64,000 nucleotides of DNA from Novosphingobium sp. RL4 (GTDB lineage: Bacteria > Pseudomonadota > Alphaproteobacteria > Sphingomonadales > Sphingomonadaceae): positions 1,306,001-1,370,000 of the forward strand of contig NZ_CP141945.1 of assembly GCF_035658495.1 (NCBI RefSeq), read 5' to 3'. A program made the position numbers and the translations under genes. Shown here in pieces: positions 42,231 to 51,985 of the stretch. Each line of letters begins with the position of its first letter. The first letter of the stretch is position 1. The notes beneath the pieces were generated by a model that was given only the letters and a program-made list of their open reading frames with translations, did no database searches and was not told the origin of the DNA.

Positions 42231-45200
42231 ATGCTAGGTATCGTCAAGACCGCGCTGCACCGCCCCCTGACCTTCATCGTCATGGCCATCATCATCGCCA
42301 TCGGCGGCTTGCTCGCGGCTTTCCGCACGCCTGTCGACATTTTTCCCGAAATCAAGGTGCCGGTCATCGCCGTCGCCTGGACTTATGCGGGCCTTGCGCC
42401 GCAGGACATGACGGACCGCATCGTCACGCCCTATGAGCGCGTGCTGACCACCACGGTCAACGATATCGAGCATATCGAGAGCCAGTCCCTTCAGGGCACC
42501 GGCATCGTCAAGATCTACTTCCAGCCGGGCGCCGACATTCGCACCGCCACCGCGCAGGTGACCTCGGTTTCGCAGACGGTGCTGCGTCAGATGCCGCCGG
42601 GCATCACCCCGCCGCTGATCCTGAACTACAGCGCCTCGACCGTGCCGATCCTCCAGCTCGCGCTGTCGGGCGAGGGCATGACCGAGCAGCAGCTGTTCGA
42701 CATCGGCCAGAACCAGATCCGCACCGGCCTCGTCACCATTCCAGGCCTTGCCATGCCGTTCCCCTCGGGCGGCCGCCAGCGCCAGGTCCAGATCGACCTC
42801 GATCCCCAGGCGCTTCAGTCAAAGGGTCTTTCCGCGGTCGATGTCGGCAATGCCATCGCCTCGCAGAACCAGATCAACCCGGCCGGCTTCGTCAAGATCG
42901 GCGCGACCCAGTACTCGGTACGGCTCAACAATACGCCGGATTCCATCGAGGCGCTGAACGAACTGCCGGTCAAGGTCGTCAACGGCGCGACCATCTACAT
43001 GCGCGACGTGGCCTATGTCCGCGACGGCAGCGCCCAGCAGCAGAACGTTGTCCACGTCGAAGGCCGCCGCTCGGCCCTGCTGACCGTGCTCAAGAACGGC
43101 GCGACCTCGACGCTTTCCATCGTCGAGGGCGTGAAGGGAGCCCTGCCCAAGATCGCCGAGACCCTACCGGACAGCCTCAAGATCCTGCCGGTGGGCGACC
43201 AGTCGCTGTTCGTGAAGGCGGCGGTCAACGGGGTGATCCACGAAGGCGCCATCGCCGCCGCGCTGACCTCGCTGATGATCCTGCTGTTCCTTGGTTCCTG
43301 GCGTTCGACCGTCATCATCGCGCTGTCGATCCCGCTTGCGGTGCTGGCCGCGATCGCCATGCTGGCTGTGTTCGGGCAGACGCTGAACGTGATGACGCTG
43401 GGCGGATTGGCGCTGGCGGTGGGCATCCTCGTCGACGACGCGACCGTGACCATCGAGAACATCAACTGGCACCTCGAACAGGGCAAGGGCGTGATGGAGG
43501 CGATCCTTGACGGCGCCGCCCAGATCGTCACCCCGGCGTTCGTCTCGCTGCTCTGCATCTGCATCGTCTTCGTGCCGATGTTCTTCCTGCCGGGCGTCGC
43601 GGGCTATCTCTTCGTGCCGATGGCGCTTTCGGTGGTCTTCGCGATGATCGCCTCGTTCGTCCTGTCGCGCACGCTGGTGCCGACGCTGGCGATGTACCTG
43701 TTGAAGCCGCACGCGACCGACGACGAGAACCCGCACAACGCCGGAACGCCGGAATCGCACAACCCCCTCGTGCGGTTCCAGCGCGGCTTCGAAGCCCGCT
43801 TCGAGAAGCTGCGCGACGGTTACCTCGGCATTCTTCACCGCGCATTGCAGGGCCAGAAGGCCTTCATGATGGGCTTCCTCGCGATCGTCGTCATCTCGTT
43901 CGGGCTGATGCCGTTCCTGGGGAGCAACTTCTTCCCGACCGTCGATTCCGGCCAGATCGCCATGCACGTCCGCGTGCCGGTGGGTACCCGCATCGACGAG
44001 ACGGCGCTGCGGTTCGAACGGATTTCGGCGGAAGTGCGCAAGCTCATTCCCCGCACCGAAGTCGGTTCGATCACCGATAACATCGGCCTGCCGGTCAGCT
44101 CGATCAACACCGTCTACAACAACAGCGGCACCATCGGCCCGCAGGACGGCGACATGCTGATCACGCTGAACAAGGACCACGCGCCGACCGGTGATTACGT
44201 CGAGAAGCTGCGCCGCGAATTGCCGCGCCTGTTCCCCGGCACCCAGTTCTCGTTCCTGCCTGCCGACATCACCAGCCAGATCCTGAACTTCGGTTCGCCT
44301 TCGCCGATCGACGTGCAGATCGCCGGCAAGGACCTGGCAGGCTCGCGCGTCTATGCCCAGAAGCTCATGGCCAAGATGGCCCGCATCCCCGGCCTTGCCG
44401 ACATGCGCCTCCAGCAGCCGGCCAATTCGCCGCAGCTCGATGTCGACGTGGATCGCGCCCGCGCGGGCCAGTACGGCCTCACCGAACGCGACGTGACCAC
44501 CAGCCTCGGCAACTCGCTGGCGGGAACCTCGCAGACCGCGCCGGTGTTCTTCGTGAACCCCGACAACGGCGTGCAGTACGCGGTCGTCGCACAGGCGCCC
44601 GAATATGCGGTGGATTCGATGAGCAAGCTGTCGAACCTCCCGGTGTCCGGCGCTGCCGCCGGAACCCGTCCGCAACCGCTCGGCGCATTGGCGACGGTCA
44701 ATCGCTCGACCACGGCTCCGGTCGTTTCGCACTACAACATCGCCCCGGTCATCGACATCTACGGCACTCCGCAGGGCCGCGATCTCGGCGCCGTGGCGGG
44801 TGACGTGCAGAAGGCGATCGACGAGCTGAAGGCCGAAGCGCCCAAGGGCTCGACGATCACTATCCGCGGCCAGTACCAGACGATGAATACCGCGTTCTCC
44901 GGCCTCGGCTGGGGCCTGCTGGCGGCGGTCGTGCTGATCTACCTGCTGATCGTGGTCAACTTCCAGTCCTGGCTAGATCCCTTCGTCATCATCACCGCGC
45001 TTCCGGCCGCGCTCGCGGGTATCGTCTGGATGCTCTTCGCGACCGGGACCACACTGTCGGTCCCGGCGCTGACAGGCGCGATCATGTGCATGGGCGTGGC
45101 CACCGCCAACTCGATCCTCGTCGTCAGCTTCGCGCGCGAAAAGCTCGCCGAGCTGGGAGACCCGGTGAAGGCGGCGATGGAGGCGGGCCTCGTCCGCTTC

Positions 45201-45428
45201 CGCCCGGTGCTGATGACCGCGCTGGCGATGATCATCGGCATGGGCCCCATGGCGCTCGGCCTCGGCGAAGGCGGCGAGCAGAACGCTCCGCTCGGCCGTG
45301 CCGTCGTCGGCGGCCTGATCTGCGCGACCATCGCAACCCTCCTCTTCGTTCCCACCGTCTTCGCCTTCGTCCACGGCCGTCGCCGCGAGAAGGCTGCCCC
45401 CCAGGAAGTGCAGGCCGCCCATGCATGA
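42231..45428 (+). CDS. RND efflux permease (HAE1/AcrB family), first system
   Basis: A 1065-residue inner-membrane pump. Typical RND layout: first helix with MLGIVKTALHRPLTF start, large periplasmic loop, six helices, second loop, and six helices. The proton relay motif VDDATVTIENI (two Asp in TM4) and the motif IPLAVLAAIAML are visible. It forms an operon with adaptor and outer-membrane factor genes. The ATG at 42231 has GGAG 6 bases upstream; earlier in-frame starts lack one. The stop overlaps the adaptor start by 8 bases. Substrate is not evident, probably hydrophobic drugs, solvents or metals. Confidence 0.9.
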   Translation: MLGIVKTALHRPLTFIVMAIIIAIGGLLAAFRTPVDIFPEIKVPVIAVAWTYAGLAPQDMTDRIVTPYERVLTTTVNDIEHIESQSLQGTGIVKIYFQPGADIRTATAQVTSVSQTVLRQMPPGITPPLILNYSASTVPILQLALSGEGMTEQQLFDIGQNQIRTGLVTIPGLAMPFPSGGRQRQVQIDLDPQALQSKGLSAVDVGNAIASQNQINPAGFVKIGATQYSVRLNNTPDSIEALNELPVKVVNGATIYMRDVAYVRDGSAQQQNVVHVEGRRSALLTVLKNGATSTLSIVEGVKGALPKIAETLPDSLKILPVGDQSLFVKAAVNGVIHEGAIAAALTSLMILLFLGSWRSTVIIALSIPLAVLAAIAMLAVFGQTLNVMTLGGLALAVGILVDDATVTIENINWHLEQGKGVMEAILDGAAQIVTPAFVSLLCICIVFVPMFFLPGVAGYLFVPMALSVVFAMIASFVLSRTLVPTLAMYLLKPHATDDENPHNAGTPESHNPLVRFQRGFEARFEKLRDGYLGILHRALQGQKAFMMGFLAIVVISFGLMPFLGSNFFPTVDSGQIAMHVRVPVGTRIDETALRFERISAEVRKLIPRTEVGSITDNIGLPVSSINTVYNNSGTIGPQDGDMLITLNKDHAPTGDYVEKLRRELPRLFPGTQFSFLPADITSQILNFGSPSPIDVQIAGKDLAGSRVYAQKLMAKMARIPGLADMRLQQPANSPQLDVDVDRARAGQYGLTERDVTTSLGNSLAGTSQTAPVFFVNPDNGVQYAVVAQAPEYAVDSMSKLSNLPVSGAAAGTRPQPLGALATVNRSTTAPVVSHYNIAPVIDIYGTPQGRDLGAVAGDVQKAIDELKAEAPKGSTITIRGQYQTMNTAFSGLGWGLLAAVVLIYLLIVVNFQSWLDPFVIITALPAALAGIVWMLFATGTTLSVPALTGAIMCMGVATANSILVVSFAREKLAELGDPVKAAMEAGLVRFRPVLMTALAMIIGMGPMALGLGEGGEQNAPLGRAVVGGLICATIATLLFVPTVFAFVHGRRREKAAPQEVQAAHA

Positions 45429-46638
45429 TTCGACCTCTGAACTCGCCGCCCAGCCCACGGGGCCGGAAACCCGCACGCTGAAGCGGGTCGGCATCGGCGC
45501 CGCGGTGATCGCGCTGGCCGTGGTCGGCGCGGGCATCGCCACGCGCCTCAGCGCCACGCGCGATCTCGAAGCCGTGGCCGAGGATGCCGCCGTGCCCACC
45601 GTCGCCGTCGTTACCCCGGCGAGCGCGGCGGACGCGGGCGGCCTTGCGCTGCCGGGCACCGCGCAGGCGTTCAACAGCGCCGCGATCTATGCCCGCACCA
45701 ACGGCTATGTCCGCAGCTGGCAGGCCGACATAGGCGACAAGGTGGGCGCCGGGCAGACGCTCGCCGTGCTCGATGCGCCCGAAGTCGACCAGCAGCTGGC
45801 GCAGGCCAAGGCGGACTATCAGACCGCGCTGGCCAACCAGCGGCTCGCCGCCACGACCTCGAAGCGCTGGAGCGCCATGCTCAAGCAGGACGCCGTCTCG
45901 CAGCAGGAAGTGGATGAGAAGGCGGGCGATCTCGCCGCGAAGACCGCGCTCGCCAATGCCGCGCTCGCCAGCGTTCGCGAACTGGAAGCCACGCGCGGCT
46001 TCACCCGCCTCTCGGCCCCGTTCGCGGGTGTCGTGACCAGCCGCTCGGCGCAGATCGGCGCGCTGGTGGTGGCGGGCAATGCCGCTGCGCAGCCGCTGTT
46101 CACCGTTTCCGACGTGCACCGCATGCGCGTCTATGTCCGGGTGCCGCAGATCTATTCGGCGCAGGTCATCCAGGGCGTGAACGTCGATCTGACACTGCCC
46201 GAGTTCCCGGGGCGCAAGTTCCCCGGCACCGTTACCCGCAGCGCGGGCGCCGTCGATGCGCAGTCCGGCGCGGTCCTCGTCGAGGTCCAGGCCGACAACA
46301 GCGAAGGCGCGCTGAAGCCGGGCGCCTTCGTGGAAGCCCACTTCGACGTTGCGGGCGGCGTGCAGGGCCTGACCCTGCCGGGCAGCACGATCCTCTATAC
46401 CGACAAGGGCCCGAGCGTGGCCGTGGTCGGCGCGAACGACCGCGTTACCGTGCGCCCGGTCACCATTGCGCGCGATCTTGGCAAGACGGTGGTGGTTTCG
46501 GTCGGCGTCAGGCAGGGCGACCGAGTGGTGGACAGCCCGCCGGATTCGATGCGCAGCGGCGATCAGGTGAAGATCCAGAAGGCCGCGCCGAAGCCTGCCG
46601 CTCCTGCGGCAGCAAAGGGCGCCGCTCATGGCGGCTAG
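45421..46638 (+). CDS. RND efflux periplasmic adaptor (membrane fusion protein), first system
   Basis: A 405-residue HlyD-like adaptor: N-terminal membrane anchor (about 22-40), barrel-sandwich lipoyl half (YVRSWQADIGDKVGAGQTLAVLDAPEV), coiled-coil hairpin (QQLAQAKADYQTALANQRLA), second lipoyl half (FTRLSAPFAGVVTSRSAQIG), beta-barrel and a Lys/Ala/Pro-rich C-terminus. It joins the permease to the outer-membrane factor. Overlaps permease gene by 8 bases and the next gene by 11. Confidence 0.9.
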   Translation: MHDSTSELAAQPTGPETRTLKRVGIGAAVIALAVVGAGIATRLSATRDLEAVAEDAAVPTVAVVTPASAADAGGLALPGTAQAFNSAAIYARTNGYVRSWQADIGDKVGAGQTLAVLDAPEVDQQLAQAKADYQTALANQRLAATTSKRWSAMLKQDAVSQQEVDEKAGDLAAKTALANAALASVRELEATRGFTRLSAPFAGVVTSRSAQIGALVVAGNAAAQPLFTVSDVHRMRVYVRVPQIYSAQVIQGVNVDLTLPEFPGRKFPGTVTRSAGAVDAQSGAVLVEVQADNSEGALKPGAFVEAHFDVAGGVQGLTLPGSTILYTDKGPSVAVVGANDRVTVRPVTIARDLGKTVVVSVGVRQGDRVVDSPPDSMRSGDQVKIQKAAPKPAAPAAAKGAAHGG

Positions 46639-48031
46639 GCTGCGCGCAGCCGCAGCGCTGCTTTTCGCCGGGTGTTCCATGGCCGGGTGCTCGATGGCGC
46701 CCGACTATCACGCCCCCGAAACCGCCGCACCGCCGGCTTTCCGCGAAGTGGCGGGCTGGTCGCAGGCGGCCCCGCGCGATGTCGAGGCGCGCGGCGAGTG
46801 GTGGACGATGTTCGGCGACCCGACACTGGACGATCTGGAAAAGCGGGCCGAAGCCGCCAGCCCGACGCTGGCCGCCGCGCTCGCCCGCTACGATCAGGCA
46901 CGCGCGGCCGCCGGTGTCACCGCCTCGGATCTCTATCCGACGGTCGGTGCCAGCGCGGAGGCATCGCGAGACCGCGTTTCGGCCGGCCGCCCGCTATCGA
47001 CGGGTACGGCACGCACCTATAACAACTACGTGGTCGGCGGCAGTCTGTCCTACGAACTCGACCTGTGGGGCCGGGTTCGCAATTCGGTGAAAGCCGCCAA
47101 TGCCGAGGCGGTGGCATCCGGCGGCGATCTCGCCTCGGCGCGGCTCAGCCTCCAGGCCTCGGTGGCGGATGCCTACTTGCGGCTGCGGGGGCTCGATGCA
47201 CAGGCGGACCTGCTAAACCGTTCGGTCGAGGCGTTCGAGCGCGCGCTCAAGCTCACTGACACGCGGCATTCGGGCGGCATCGCCTCGGGCATCGACGTCA
47301 ATCGCGCCCGCACCGTGCTGGGTAATGCCCGTGCGCAAGTCTCGGCCATCGCCAACGAGCGTGCGGCGACCGAGCACGAACTGGCGGCGCTGGTCGGCGT
47401 GGTGCCGTCGGAATTCTCGCTGCCGATGCGCAGCGAGCCGCTCGATGTGCCGGACGTTGCCGTGGGCGTGCCTTCGGAACTGCTCCAGCGCCGTCCCGAC
47501 ATCGCCGCAGCCGAGCGCAGGGTCTTTGCCGCCAATGCCCGCATCGGCGTGGCCAAGGCGGCGTGGTTCCCCTCGATCGGCCTCGGCGCGGCCGGGGGCT
47601 GGCAGACCACGAATGGCGACCTGCTGAAGACGCCCAACACCTTCTGGTCGCTCGGCCCGGTTTCGGCGCTGCTGACGCTGTTCGACGGCGGCGCGCGCAA
47701 GTCGCAAGTGAAGATGTCTCGCGCGGAGTACGAGGAAGTGGCGGCCAGCTACCGTTCCACCGTGCTCGGCGCGTTCCAGGACGTGGAGGATGCGATCGCG
47801 GCGATGCACCACCTGGAGACGCAGGCCGGGGCCCAGCGCGATGCGGCGCAGGCCGCGCAGCGCACCAGCGAGATCGCCCTGTCGCGCTACCGCGACGGCG
47901 CTTCGGACTATCTCGAAGTGGTCACCGCCCAGACTGACGCGCTCGACGCGCAGCGCTCGTGGATCAGCGTACAGACGGCGCGGCTGCGCGCCAATGTCGC
48001 TTATGTCCGGGCGATGGGCGGCATGAGCTAG
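46628..48031 (+). CDS. NodT-type outer-membrane efflux lipoprotein, first system
   Basis: A 467-residue outer-membrane factor of the NodT/OprM family. It has a lipoprotein signal with a Cys near residue 16 or 21 (FAGCSMAGCSM), an AAPPAFREVAGW start, two repeats of OEP helices and strands (ASPTLAAALARYDQARAA; RRPDIAAAERRVFAANARIGVAKAAWFPSIGL) with the usual F-P and RRPD marks. The gene overlaps the adaptor gene by 11 bases. A strong inverted repeat follows the stop. Confidence 0.9.
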   Translation: MAARLRAAAALLFAGCSMAGCSMAPDYHAPETAAPPAFREVAGWSQAAPRDVEARGEWWTMFGDPTLDDLEKRAEAASPTLAAALARYDQARAAAGVTASDLYPTVGASAEASRDRVSAGRPLSTGTARTYNNYVVGGSLSYELDLWGRVRNSVKAANAEAVASGGDLASARLSLQASVADAYLRLRGLDAQADLLNRSVEAFERALKLTDTRHSGGIASGIDVNRARTVLGNARAQVSAIANERAATEHELAALVGVVPSEFSLPMRSEPLDVPDVAVGVPSELLQRRPDIAAAERRVFAANARIGVAKAAWFPSIGLGAAGGWQTTNGDLLKTPNTFWSLGPVSALLTLFDGGARKSQVKMSRAEYEEVAASYRSTVLGAFQDVEDAIAAMHHLETQAGAQRDAAQAAQRTSEIALSRYRDGASDYLEVVTAQTDALDAQRSWISVQTARLRANVAYVRAMGGMS

Positions 48032-48046
48032 GTTCGCATACACTTA

Positions 48047-48082
48047 CCGTCCTTGCGTGCGGCGCGCCGCGCGCAAGGACGG
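48047..48082. terminator. 36-bp near-perfect inverted repeat between convergent genes
   Basis: CCGTCCTTGCG (48047-48057) pairs with CGCAAGGACGG (48072-48082), and the inner GCGGCGCGCCGC is itself palindromic; only one T/G mismatch interrupts an 18-bp stem. It lies 16 bases after the RND outer-membrane factor stop and 13 before the stop of the convergent transferase gene, so it can end transcription from both sides. No T-run on the plus strand. Confidence 0.75.
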
Positions 48083-48094
48083 CGAAAGCTGCGG

Positions 48095-49324
48095 TCAGGC
48101 CAGGGCCGGTGAAAGCCCGGCGACGCGGGAGACGATGTCCGCGGCAAGGCGGATCGGGTCCTGGGAGGCGATGAAGGGCGTGCCGTCCGGTTTCCAGTCG
48201 AGCCCGCCGATCGAATAGCGCATGCGCTCCTTCTGCCAGGCCACATAGGCGCGGTGGTCGGCGAAGGCCTGGTCGATGGCCGCCACGGGATCGGCGTCCG
48301 GCGCCACCACATCGCCGAAGTGCCACATCGCGTAGTCCTCGCAGTCCTGCCACTGCGCTTCGTGCGCGTTGACGAAGAGGCACGGCCTCGGGCGGATCAG
48401 GAATTCGTAGACCTGGCTGCTGACATCGCCGAGATAGAGATCGGCGCTGCAGGTATATGTCATGTCGTTGCAGCGCGGCGAGCCGAGGTCGACGATCACT
48501 TGCCCCGGCACTGCCAGCGCTTCCCACTCGCGTCGGCGGCTTGCAGACCAACGGGCCGCCATCCGCACATGGGGCGCGACCACGAGGTTGTAGCGCCCGT
48601 CACGCACCACCGCATCGATCAGTTTCGCAGCGAAGGCGTCGAAGGAATTCAGCTTCTTGGTGAAGTGCGGGTTGTAGAGGATCGTCTTGCGGCCATTGTC
48701 GAACAGCGGCGCGGGATGGAGCCCGGCGCGCAGCATCGCCGCCAGCTTGATCGGCCCGGCGGCGGTGCAGTGTTGCGGCGTCACCAGCCCGGCAGCCAGC
48801 AACCGGTCGCGGTCCTTTTCGCCCGCCACGATCACATGGTCGAACAGTTCGAAGCGTTTTTCGAAGCCGACCGCCCGGTCGCCGGCGCCATGGGGAATGT
48901 GCACCAGCGGCGGGCACTGCTTCCAGAGGCGCGGCAGGATCGTGGAGGTGCGTTCCGCGCAGAGGATCAGTTCGGCATCGCGCAGCAGCGGCGACCAGTA
49001 GATCAGCCGCGCCATCTTTCGCGCGAAGCCGGGAACGAGTGCATTCAGCGGGGCAGGCAGGCGCATTTCCACCAGCGCCGGCAGGGGCAGGCCCATTCTC
49101 GCCGCGAGATCGCGCACGGCCTGCACGTCGGCGGCCTTGGGGACGAAGATGGTCACGCTGCCGGGATGGCGCCGTTCCAGTTCGCAAGCCACCGGTACGA
49201 TATGCGGCAACTGGTGCGCGCCGCCGATCGCCAGTACATGGATCAGGCGCGGCGCGGCGCCCTTCAGGGTGGTGGCCGGAGGCGGGAGGACGACTTGCGA
49301 TGCGGCTGCAACAGTTGCGTTCAT
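48095..49324 (-). CDS. CDP-glycerol/polyglycerophosphate-transferase-like protein
   Basis: A 409-residue protein that resembles CDP-glycerol glycerophosphotransferases and other GT-B-like wall polymer enzymes: CPPLVHIPHGAGDRAVG, FDHVIVAGEKDRDRL and the C-terminal ADLYLGDVSSQVYEFLIRP (the ligand-binding SS-x(n)-E pattern of this family). Catalytic role not proven in alphaproteobacteria. The ATG at 49324 is used; an in-frame ATG at 49384 is possible, and neither has a strong ribosome site. It converges with the RND operon and is divergent from a response regulator gene. Confidence 0.75.
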   Translation of the reverse strand: MNATVAAASQVVLPPPATTLKGAAPRLIHVLAIGGAHQLPHIVPVACELERRHPGSVTIFVPKAADVQAVRDLAARMGLPLPALVEMRLPAPLNALVPGFARKMARLIYWSPLLRDAELILCAERTSTILPRLWKQCPPLVHIPHGAGDRAVGFEKRFELFDHVIVAGEKDRDRLLAAGLVTPQHCTAAGPIKLAAMLRAGLHPAPLFDNGRKTILYNPHFTKKLNSFDAFAAKLIDAVVRDGRYNLVVAPHVRMAARWSASRRREWEALAVPGQVIVDLGSPRCNDMTYTCSADLYLGDVSSQVYEFLIRPRPCLFVNAHEAQWQDCEDYAMWHFGDVVAPDADPVAAIDQAFADHRAYVAWQKERMRYSIGGLDWKPDGTPFIASQDPIRLAADIVSRVAGLSPALA

Positions 49325-49472
49325 GCTCGGCCTATGCCGCGCCAGTGTCTCGCCATGATTGCGGAAACATTTGGATTTGCCCATGTTGCATTCGGCTCGC
49401 CGCACTCGACGTGGGCGCGCGGGGCCGGTACGAGCACATGTTCCTGCGATCACGGGCCGACGATAACCGCAT

Positions 49473-50150
49473 ATGCAGATCCTGCTTGTCGAAGACGATG
49501 CCAGTCTGGCTGCCCATGTCGCGGCGGGTCTTCGCGAGGCCGGGCACATTGTCGAGCATCGGGCGGACGGGCGCGAAGGGCTGATCCAGGCCACTTGCGA
49601 GACCTACGACGTCATCGTGTTGGACCGGATGCTCCCCTCGCTGGACGGGCTCAAGCTGCTGGCGGCGCTGCGCGCGACGGAGAACGCCACGCCGGTCCTG
49701 ATCGTCAGCGCCCTGGGCGATGTGGACGAGCGCGTGCGCGGCCTGCGCGCGGGCGGCGACGATTACATGGCCAAGCCCTTCGCGATGTCGGAACTGCTGG
49801 CGCGGGTGGAAAGCCTCGGTCGCCGCGGCGCCGCCGTCACCGAGCCGAGCGACTTCTTGCGGGTGGCCGACCTGGAGATCGATCTTGTTGCTCACGTGGT
49901 TTCCCGGGGCAGCCGGCGGATCAACCTGACCCTGCGCGAACTGCGGATTCTCGCCTATCTCGCGCGGAATGCGGGGCGGGTGGTGACCCGTTCGATGCTG
50001 CTGGAGAACGTGTGGGACTACAATTTCGATCCCCAGACCAACATCATCGACCAGCACATTTCCAAGCTGCGCCAGAAGATCGCGCAGGACGAAGAGGCGC
50101 CGCTGATCCACACGATCCGCGGGCTTGGCTACGTCATGCGGCCGGAGTGA
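49473..50150 (+). CDS. OmpR-family response regulator
   Basis: A 225-residue regulator: Asp8-Asp9 and phospho-acceptor Asp51 (IVLDRMLPSLDGLKLL) in the receiver, Lys in MAKPFAMSELLAR, then an OmpR winged helix with NIIDQHISKLRQKI and the wing LIHTIRGLGYVMRP. It precedes its kinase by 7 bases. Divergent from the transferase gene at 49324, with 148 bp between. The pair may control the RND pump or surface polymer genes nearby, which is speculation. Confidence 0.92.
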   Translation: MQILLVEDDASLAAHVAAGLREAGHIVEHRADGREGLIQATCETYDVIVLDRMLPSLDGLKLLAALRATENATPVLIVSALGDVDERVRGLRAGGDDYMAKPFAMSELLARVESLGRRGAAVTEPSDFLRVADLEIDLVAHVVSRGSRRINLTLRELRILAYLARNAGRVVTRSMLLENVWDYNFDPQTNIIDQHISKLRQKIAQDEEAPLIHTIRGLGYVMRPE

Positions 50151-50157
50151 CAAGACC

Positions 50158-51555
50158 ATGAAGCGCCTGCTGCGCAGCCTGTCGTTCCGGCTCGCGCTGA
50201 CTTACGCGGTGCTGTTCAGCCTTTCCGTCGGGCTGATGATCGGCGCGGGCTACTGGTTCCGCGTGGAGCGGCCGATGGATCAGGTCAGTTCGGTGGTGGA
50301 GGCCGAGGCAAGCGAGATCGCCGCGATCTACCGCGCGCACGGGATCGCGGCGGCGCGGGCGGCGCTGGAGCGACGCTCGCACCGCGCGGACCAGCGTATC
50401 CCGTTCCATGCCCTGATCGCGCCGGACGGCGAAATCCTCGCCACCAACCTGCCGAGCTGGGCGCCGGTACCGAACCGGCACTTGTCCATCATCGAGGCCG
50501 ACAGGTTCGTGGACGGTTTCGAGATCGACCACTCCGCGCTGGTGCGCGACCAGACGATGCCGGACGGCGGGCGCCTGATCGTGGGCCGCGATGTCGAGGA
50601 TATCGTGGACGATGAAGACATGTTGCGCACCGGCGCGCTGTGGATGCTCTGCGGCACGCTGGCGTTGGGGCTTACCGGCGGCTGGCTGATGAGCCACACC
50701 ATCGGCAAGCGGATCGACACGATCACGTCCACGGCCTTGCAGGTGATGGAAGGCGACCTTTCCGGCCGCGTGCCAGTGCGGGGCACGAACGACGACTTCG
50801 ACCGGCTCTGCGTAACGCTGAACCTGATGCTTTCGCGGATCGAGAGCCTGTTCGACGCGGTCCGCCGGGTGTCCGACAACGCCGCGCACGAACTGCGAAC
50901 CCCGCTGGCGCGTCTGGCGGGCAAGCTTGAAGTGTTGGAACACGATCTCGGCCACGACCCGGCAGCCCGCATCGCCATCGGCGAGGCCATCGTGGAGGCC
51001 AACCGGCTCCGCCAGATATTCGCCGCGCTGATCCGCATTTCCCGGCTGGAAGGCGGCCGGGCCACGGTGCGGCTCCAGCGCACCGATCTGGTGCAACTTC
51101 TGGAAGACGTGGTCGAATTCTACCAGCCGGAAGCCGAGCGGAGAGAGATCGAGCTGGAGCTTCTCGCGCGGCGCCCGCTGGTGGCCGATCTCGACCTCGA
51201 CATGGTGTTTCAGGCGATCTCGAACCTGCTCGACAACGCGCTCAAGCACGCGCCTGACGGAGGAAGGGTGGAAGTTCGCGCAGTCCGGCGGGCGGATGAG
51301 GTGGTGCTGAGCGTGGCGGACGACGGCCCGGGCCTAGCCCCGGCCGACCGCGCGCGCGTGACCGAGCCGTTCTACCGTGCGGAAGGCTCGGCGGGCATTC
51401 CCGGCGAAGGGCTCGGCCTGAGCATGGTCGCCGCCATCGCCCAGGTCCACGGTGCCAGAATCGAATTTGCCGACGCGGCACCGGGCCTGCGGGTAATCCT
51501 GCGCTTTCCCGCACAAGCTTCGGCAAGCATGCCCATCCAGGCAGCCTCGGATTAA
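50158..51555 (+). CDS. Sensor histidine kinase of the OmpR-type pair
   Basis: A 465-residue kinase: transmembrane segments at about residues 10-32 and 160-178, a 125-residue periplasmic sensor, HAMP (179-231: TIGKRIDTITSTALQVMEGD), H-box His244 (NAAHELRTPLARL), N-box (LLDNALKHAPDG), G1 DDGPGLAP and G2 GEGLGLSM. The start ATG at 50158 follows the regulator stop by 7 bases. Layout is like TctE/QseC kinases; the signal is unknown. Confidence 0.9.
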   Translation: MKRLLRSLSFRLALTYAVLFSLSVGLMIGAGYWFRVERPMDQVSSVVEAEASEIAAIYRAHGIAAARAALERRSHRADQRIPFHALIAPDGEILATNLPSWAPVPNRHLSIIEADRFVDGFEIDHSALVRDQTMPDGGRLIVGRDVEDIVDDEDMLRTGALWMLCGTLALGLTGGWLMSHTIGKRIDTITSTALQVMEGDLSGRVPVRGTNDDFDRLCVTLNLMLSRIESLFDAVRRVSDNAAHELRTPLARLAGKLEVLEHDLGHDPAARIAIGEAIVEANRLRQIFAALIRISRLEGGRATVRLQRTDLVQLLEDVVEFYQPEAERREIELELLARRPLVADLDLDMVFQAISNLLDNALKHAPDGGRVEVRAVRRADEVVLSVADDGPGLAPADRARVTEPFYRAEGSAGIPGEGLGLSMVAAIAQVHGARIEFADAAPGLRVILRFPAQASASMPIQAASD

Positions 51556-51778
51556 ACACCTGCATAGCGCCCAACCAAGCCGTTCGACCGAGATTTTCGC
51601 AGGCTTGGGAGCGGACATTCAGATTATGACCGGACCTAGCCAGAGCAGACCCTTCGGCCAGTTGTAATGCTAGTGTCCATCGACCGAGGCCGAGCAGAGT
51701 GCTGTCGGATGGCTTCCGATGATAATCACACCATACAGGCTATTCTTTCGGCAGATTATTCTGAGACCTTGGTTCAAA

Positions 51779-51985
51779 CTACCCTAGCCGGACAAGCACC
51801 GATGCCCATCGATCGATTGTCCCGATGACCGGGTGCGCCGCTTCGACAAGGGTTGTCAGTTCATAGCCCCTGCAGCCAGCAGGGGCTGTCAGCGCCCGCC
51901 AGCTTATGATCCCGGCTTCTTCGAGCTCGCGCAGCCTACGCGCCAGGATATTGGCTGAGACGGCGGGAATGGCCCCTCTTGTCCC
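51779..51985 (-). pseudogene. C-terminal fragment of an HxlR-type regulator
   Basis: The frame starting near 51985 and ending at 51779 matches only the second half of an HxlR winged-helix regulator: IPAVSANILARRLRELEEAGIIS (recognition helix and following turn) and a YELT...PVIGTIDRWA-like tail. The N-terminal CP-x(n)-ALDVIGGKW segment is missing; upstream of it the sequence belongs to a different small reading frame. It is therefore a truncated remnant left by a rearrangement at the left edge of the second RND cluster. Confidence 0.65.

Noticed and set aside
43164..44732. Minus-strand open frame (522 codons) under the RND permease
   Set aside because: Antisense shadow of the RND gene.
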